A stretch of DNA of 64,000 bases from an uncultured Alphaproteobacteria bacterium. Lineage in GTDB: Bacteria > Pseudomonadota > Alphaproteobacteria > HIMB59. Below the pieces are notes generated by a model. The model ran no database searches. It worked only from the letters and a program-made list of their open reading frames with translations, and was not told the origin of the DNA. Of the stretch, positions 59,541 to 64,000 are shown piece after piece; the first letter of the stretch is position 1, and every line of letters starts with the position of its first letter. The translations under genes and the position numbers were made by a program. The DNA is taken from positions 1 through 64,000 of the forward strand of contig CACBDV010000002.1 in the NCBI GenBank assembly GCA_902538085.1, written 5' to 3'.

Positions 59541-60641
59541 TTAGTTATTTTCATTCTTTTCTATGTATAGTGACTGACTTGGGAAAGCAAAATTTAAGCC
59601 AATTTTTTCGACACTATCCTTTATCTTCATTGCTAAATGCTCTTTGATTTCAAGATATTTATCCCAGTCTTTTGTGGATGTAAAACAAATCACTAAAATA
59701 TCTATCGAACTGTCATTGAATTTCTCGATCCTAACAAACGATTTATAGTTATCATTAACAATAAAATTTTCACTCTCCTTTAGATAAGTAGATATAGTTT
59801 CTGTAAGTCTTTTAATTTGATCTAATGTTGAATTATATTCCAGACCTATTGTCCAATTTACTCTTCTATAATTTCTATTAGTATAATTTAATATTGGCGC
59901 CTCAGCAAAAATATAATTTGGTATGGTTATTGGGGTTGTGTCAAATTTTCGAATTAATGTTGACCTAAAACCAATATGTTCAACAGTGCCCTCCGTGTGA
60001 CCAGGAACTTTAATAACATCGCCTATTTGAAATCTTTTTTCTAATAATATCATAATACCTGAAATTAAATTTTTAAATAAATCTTGAGCACCTAAAGCTA
60101 CTGCTACGCCAAATAAGCCTAAACCAGCAATAACTGGTCCAATTTTTATACCCCAAACTTCAAGAACTGCAACAATACCTAAAAAAATTATTAAATACTT
60201 TAAAGATTTTACAATCCACAGAACTAACCCTTTAGATAAAATACTTTCCAATCTATTAAATAAATTTGAAAAAGGTATTAAAGCTTGATGGATTAACCAA
60301 AAAACAAAAATAGTTGATAATGTGTTATTTATTTTTTGCAAATACAGACCAAGAGTAGACTCGATATCGAAGTATAAAGTTATAGCAAGGAAAACAATTA
60401 CAATTGGTAAAAGTTTAAAAGGAGGAACCAGAGCCTCAAACAATTTGTCATCAACTTTGTTACCAGTTTTTGAGACAATCTTTTTTACTTTATTTACAAG
60501 AACTCTAGCAACAAGACTTCTTATTAATAATGAAATAATAAGAAATACTATAATAATTGCTAAGTTACCTAGGCTGATGCCAAATACACCGTCACTAAAA
60601 ACTCTTGATATTTGTATGTAAAAATTTTCGATGAAATTCAT
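59541..60641 (-). CDS. MscS-family mechanosensitive ion channel
   Basis: IIAGLGLFGVAVALGAQDLFKNLISGIMILLEKRFQIGDVIKVPGHTEGTVEHIGFRSTLIRKFDTTPITIPN. Confidence 0.93.
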   Translation of the reverse strand: MNFIENFYIQISRVFSDGVFGISLGNLAIIIVFLIISLLIRSLVARVLVNKVKKIVSKTGNKVDDKLFEALVPPFKLLPIVIVFLAITLYFDIESTLGLYLQKINNTLSTIFVFWLIHQALIPFSNLFNRLESILSKGLVLWIVKSLKYLIIFLGIVAVLEVWGIKIGPVIAGLGLFGVAVALGAQDLFKNLISGIMILLEKRFQIGDVIKVPGHTEGTVEHIGFRSTLIRKFDTTPITIPNYIFAEAPILNYTNRNYRRVNWTIGLEYNSTLDQIKRLTETISTYLKESENFIVNDNYKSFVRIEKFNDSSIDILVICFTSTKDWDKYLEIKEHLAMKIKDSVEKIGLNFAFPSQSLYIEKNENN

Positions 60642-60662
60642 AAAATAATATTATACTAGTTT

Positions 60663-60693
60663 AAAAAAAAAGCCGCATAAAGCGGCTTTTTTT
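60663..60693 (-). terminator. Rho-independent terminator downstream of groEL
   Basis: AAAAAAAAAAGCCGC-ATAAA-GCGGCTTTTTTT; GC-rich stem with T-run on both strands. Confidence 0.85.
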
Positions 60694-60713
60694 CATATTA
60701 TTTAAATAAGTGA

Positions 60714-62372
<1,659 letters not shown>

Positions 62373-62390
62373 TTATAAAATACCTTTCAA

Positions 62391-62681
62391 TTACTTCTCA
62401 ATAATTCCCATGATGTCTGACTCCTTCATAATTAAGAGTTCTTTACCATCAATTTTTACTTCTGTACCAGACCATTTACCAAACAAAATTCGGTCACCTT
62501 TTTTTACATCTAAAGCAACTACTTGTCCGTTTTCATTTCTAGCACCACCACCTACGGATACAACTTTTCCTTCCATTGGCTTTTCTTGAGCAGTATCAGG
62601 AATAATGATACCGCCTTTTGTACGATCTTCTTGTTCAACTCTCTCAACCAAGACTCTATCGTGTAAGGGTTTTAAATTCAT
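62391..62681 (-). CDS. groS: 10 kDa co-chaperonin GroES
   Basis: [42 protein letters not shown]...[32 protein letters not shown]. Confidence 0.98.
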   Translation of the reverse strand: MNLKPLHDRVLVERVEQEDRTKGGIIIPDTAQEKPMEGKVVSVGGGARNENGQVVALDVKKGDRILFGKWSGTEVKIDGKELLIMKESDIMGIIEK

Positions 62682-62711
62682 TTTTGTACCTCTATATCTA
62701 AAATTTAATTT

Positions 62712-62738
62712 TTAGCACTCACTTTTATAGAGTGCTAA
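62712..62738 (-). promoter_or_regulatory. CIRCE element (HrcA operator) upstream of groES
   Basis: TTAGCACTC-N9-GAGTGCTAA, exact match to the consensus. Confidence 0.97.
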
Positions 62739-62749
62739 GCTATATATGT

Positions 62750-62777
62750 AAATGGTAAATAAATTTCTGGTTTCAAG
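62750..62777 (-). promoter_or_regulatory. Candidate sigma-32 promoter of groESL
   Basis: Minus strand: CTTGAAA (62777-62771) - N13 - TACCATTT (62757-62750), immediately upstream of CIRCE. Confidence 0.65.
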
Positions 62778-62920
62778 TTGAAATAGCAAAAAATCATTAA
62801 AAATATTGAAATTTCTCTTTAATTGAATGATTATCCAAGTATGCAAAATAGCACAAATTTAAGCACTATTGTGATCATGTTCATGTTTCCAAATTTTTTT
62901 GATAGATCGGCTGATTAATT

Positions 62921-64000
62921 TTGTTTGAAAATAATCTTATTAAACAACTGGTGCTTATAGGAGGTGGGCATGCAAATGTACAAATTTTAAAGAAATTATG
63001 CATGAACAGAATAAATGGATTGCATACAATTTTAATTAGTGAGCATTTTGAAGCTACTTACTCAGGTATGACACCTGGATATATCCATAAAGATTTTAGC
63101 AAAGAAGAAATAAGCATTGATCTTCAAAGACTCTGCTTTAATGCAGGTGCAACTTTTATAAAAGATAAAGTAATTAAATTAGAAACTAAACATAAAAAAG
63201 TAGTATTAAAAAATTTTCCATCAATTAACTATAATTTATTATCAATTAATACTGGTTCGGTCTCAAATACAAAAGGAATAAAAATAGAAAAATTATCTAA
63301 ATGTTTTTTTGCAAAACCCATTAGCTCACTAGTAAATAACTTGAGTCAGATTGATCAAATTATAAGTAACAAAAAAAATAGAATTTCAATTATTGGTGGA
63401 GGTGTAGCATCTTATGAATTGGCTTTCAGCTTATTAAGAAGATATGAAAATAATTTAGAAATAACTATTTTTGGAAAAAATATTTTAAAGGAAAAAAATC
63501 TAAATCAGAAAACAAAAAAAAACCTAAAAAAAATTTCATCCGATTTAGGTATTAAAGAATATTTAGGAGAAGTTGTTTCGATAACTGAAACTCATTTAGT
63601 CCTAAATAGTGGTGAAAAATTTGATAGTGATTTAAATTTACTTTCTTCTGGTGCTAATATTGAAACATGGCTCTCAGAGAGTAATCTAGATAAAGATAAA
63701 AATGGATTTATAGTTGTAGATAATAATCTTCTGTCTACAAGTGATAAAAATATATTTGTTACAGGTGATGCCTGTACAGTTGAGGATAATTTTAGACCTA
63801 AATCAGGTGTGATGGCAGTTCGTCAAGGACAAGTTTTAAAAGAAAATGTGTTCTCAAAATTAACTGGTAAGCCCCTAATAACATTTAAAGCACAAAAAAA
63901 CTGGTTATATTTAATTGGCACTCATAAAAATAAAGCATTATTGAATTATTTTTTCTTATCTTTTCATGGTCTATGGTGCTGGAAACTAAAAGAGTGGATT
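62921..64000 (+). CDS. FAD-dependent pyridine nucleotide-disulfide oxidoreductase, partial (NDH-2-like; possible N-terminal domain of a SelD fusion)
   Basis: Not in track (no stop before window end). TTG start at 62921: FENNLIKQLVLIGGGHANVQILKKL...FEATYSGMTPGYIHKDFSKEEISIDLQRLCFNAGATFI...ISIIGGGVASYELAFSLLRRY...NIFVTGDACTVEDNFRPKSGVMAVRQGQVLKEN...; open for exactly 360 codons. Confidence 0.85.
   Translation, partial: MFENNLIKQLVLIGGGHANVQILKKLCMNRINGLHTILISEHFEATYSGMTPGYIHKDFSKEEISIDLQRLCFNAGATFIKDKVIKLETKHKKVVLKNFPSINYNLLSINTGSVSNTKGIKIEKLSKCFFAKPISSLVNNLSQIDQIISNKKNRISIIGGGVASYELAFSLLRRYENNLEITIFGKNILKEKNLNQKTKKNLKKISSDLGIKEYLGEVVSITETHLVLNSGEKFDSDLNLLSSGANIETWLSESNLDKDKNGFIVVDNNLLSTSDKNIFVTGDACTVEDNFRPKSGVMAVRQGQVLKENVFSKLTGKPLITFKAQKNWLYLIGTHKNKALLNYFFLSFHGLWCWKLKEWI

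Noticed and set aside
62739-62920. Possible CRP-like or riboswitch element in the groES upstream gap
   Set aside because: TGTGATCATGTTCA lacks the second half-site; no riboswitch consensus recognised.

Overview
AT-rich (roughly 30% GC by eye), densely packed 64 kb chromosomal segment from a streamlined, probably marine alphaproteobacterium. Support for that placement: ALAS-type HemA, TrcR/DUF1013, AapJQMP, and the order ftsH-tilS-ybgF-pal-tolBARQ-yebC. I see no prophage, IS element, CRISPR array, rRNA or recognisable tRNA. Main blocks, left to right: ddl(partial)-murB-murC-murG; rluD-like/rpoH; a ~14 kb unidirectional minus-strand run (zauP-like/zapA ... yebC/tol-pal/tilS/ftsH/glmM/hisZ/purA); tkt-gap-fba-efp-suhB-rpmE-trcR; a photolyase/FAD-oxidase/DUF1365/cfa/DUF3833 module; hemA and a hemC(+D?)-hemB-hemE-hemH-hemF-hemJ operon; exporters and small hypothetical genes; an aapJQMP amino-acid ABC transporter; fhs, apaG, trkH, argF, mscS; groESL with a perfect CIRCE element; and a partial FAD oxidoreductase (possible SelD fusion) at the right edge. 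Most interesting: (i) a 108-aa PD-(D/E)XK-like nuclease between yebC and tolQ, where related alphaproteobacteria carry ruvCAB; (ii) HemC with a ~170-200 aa C-terminal extension that may be the missing HemD; (iii) a tolA frameshift at an A7 tract; (iv) two coupled small ORFs below the ORF-track cutoff; (v) a photolyase with no ATG/GTG/TTG start; (vi) a structured intergenic region near 43.45-43.6 kb. Everything comes from reading the sequence; no database search was run.
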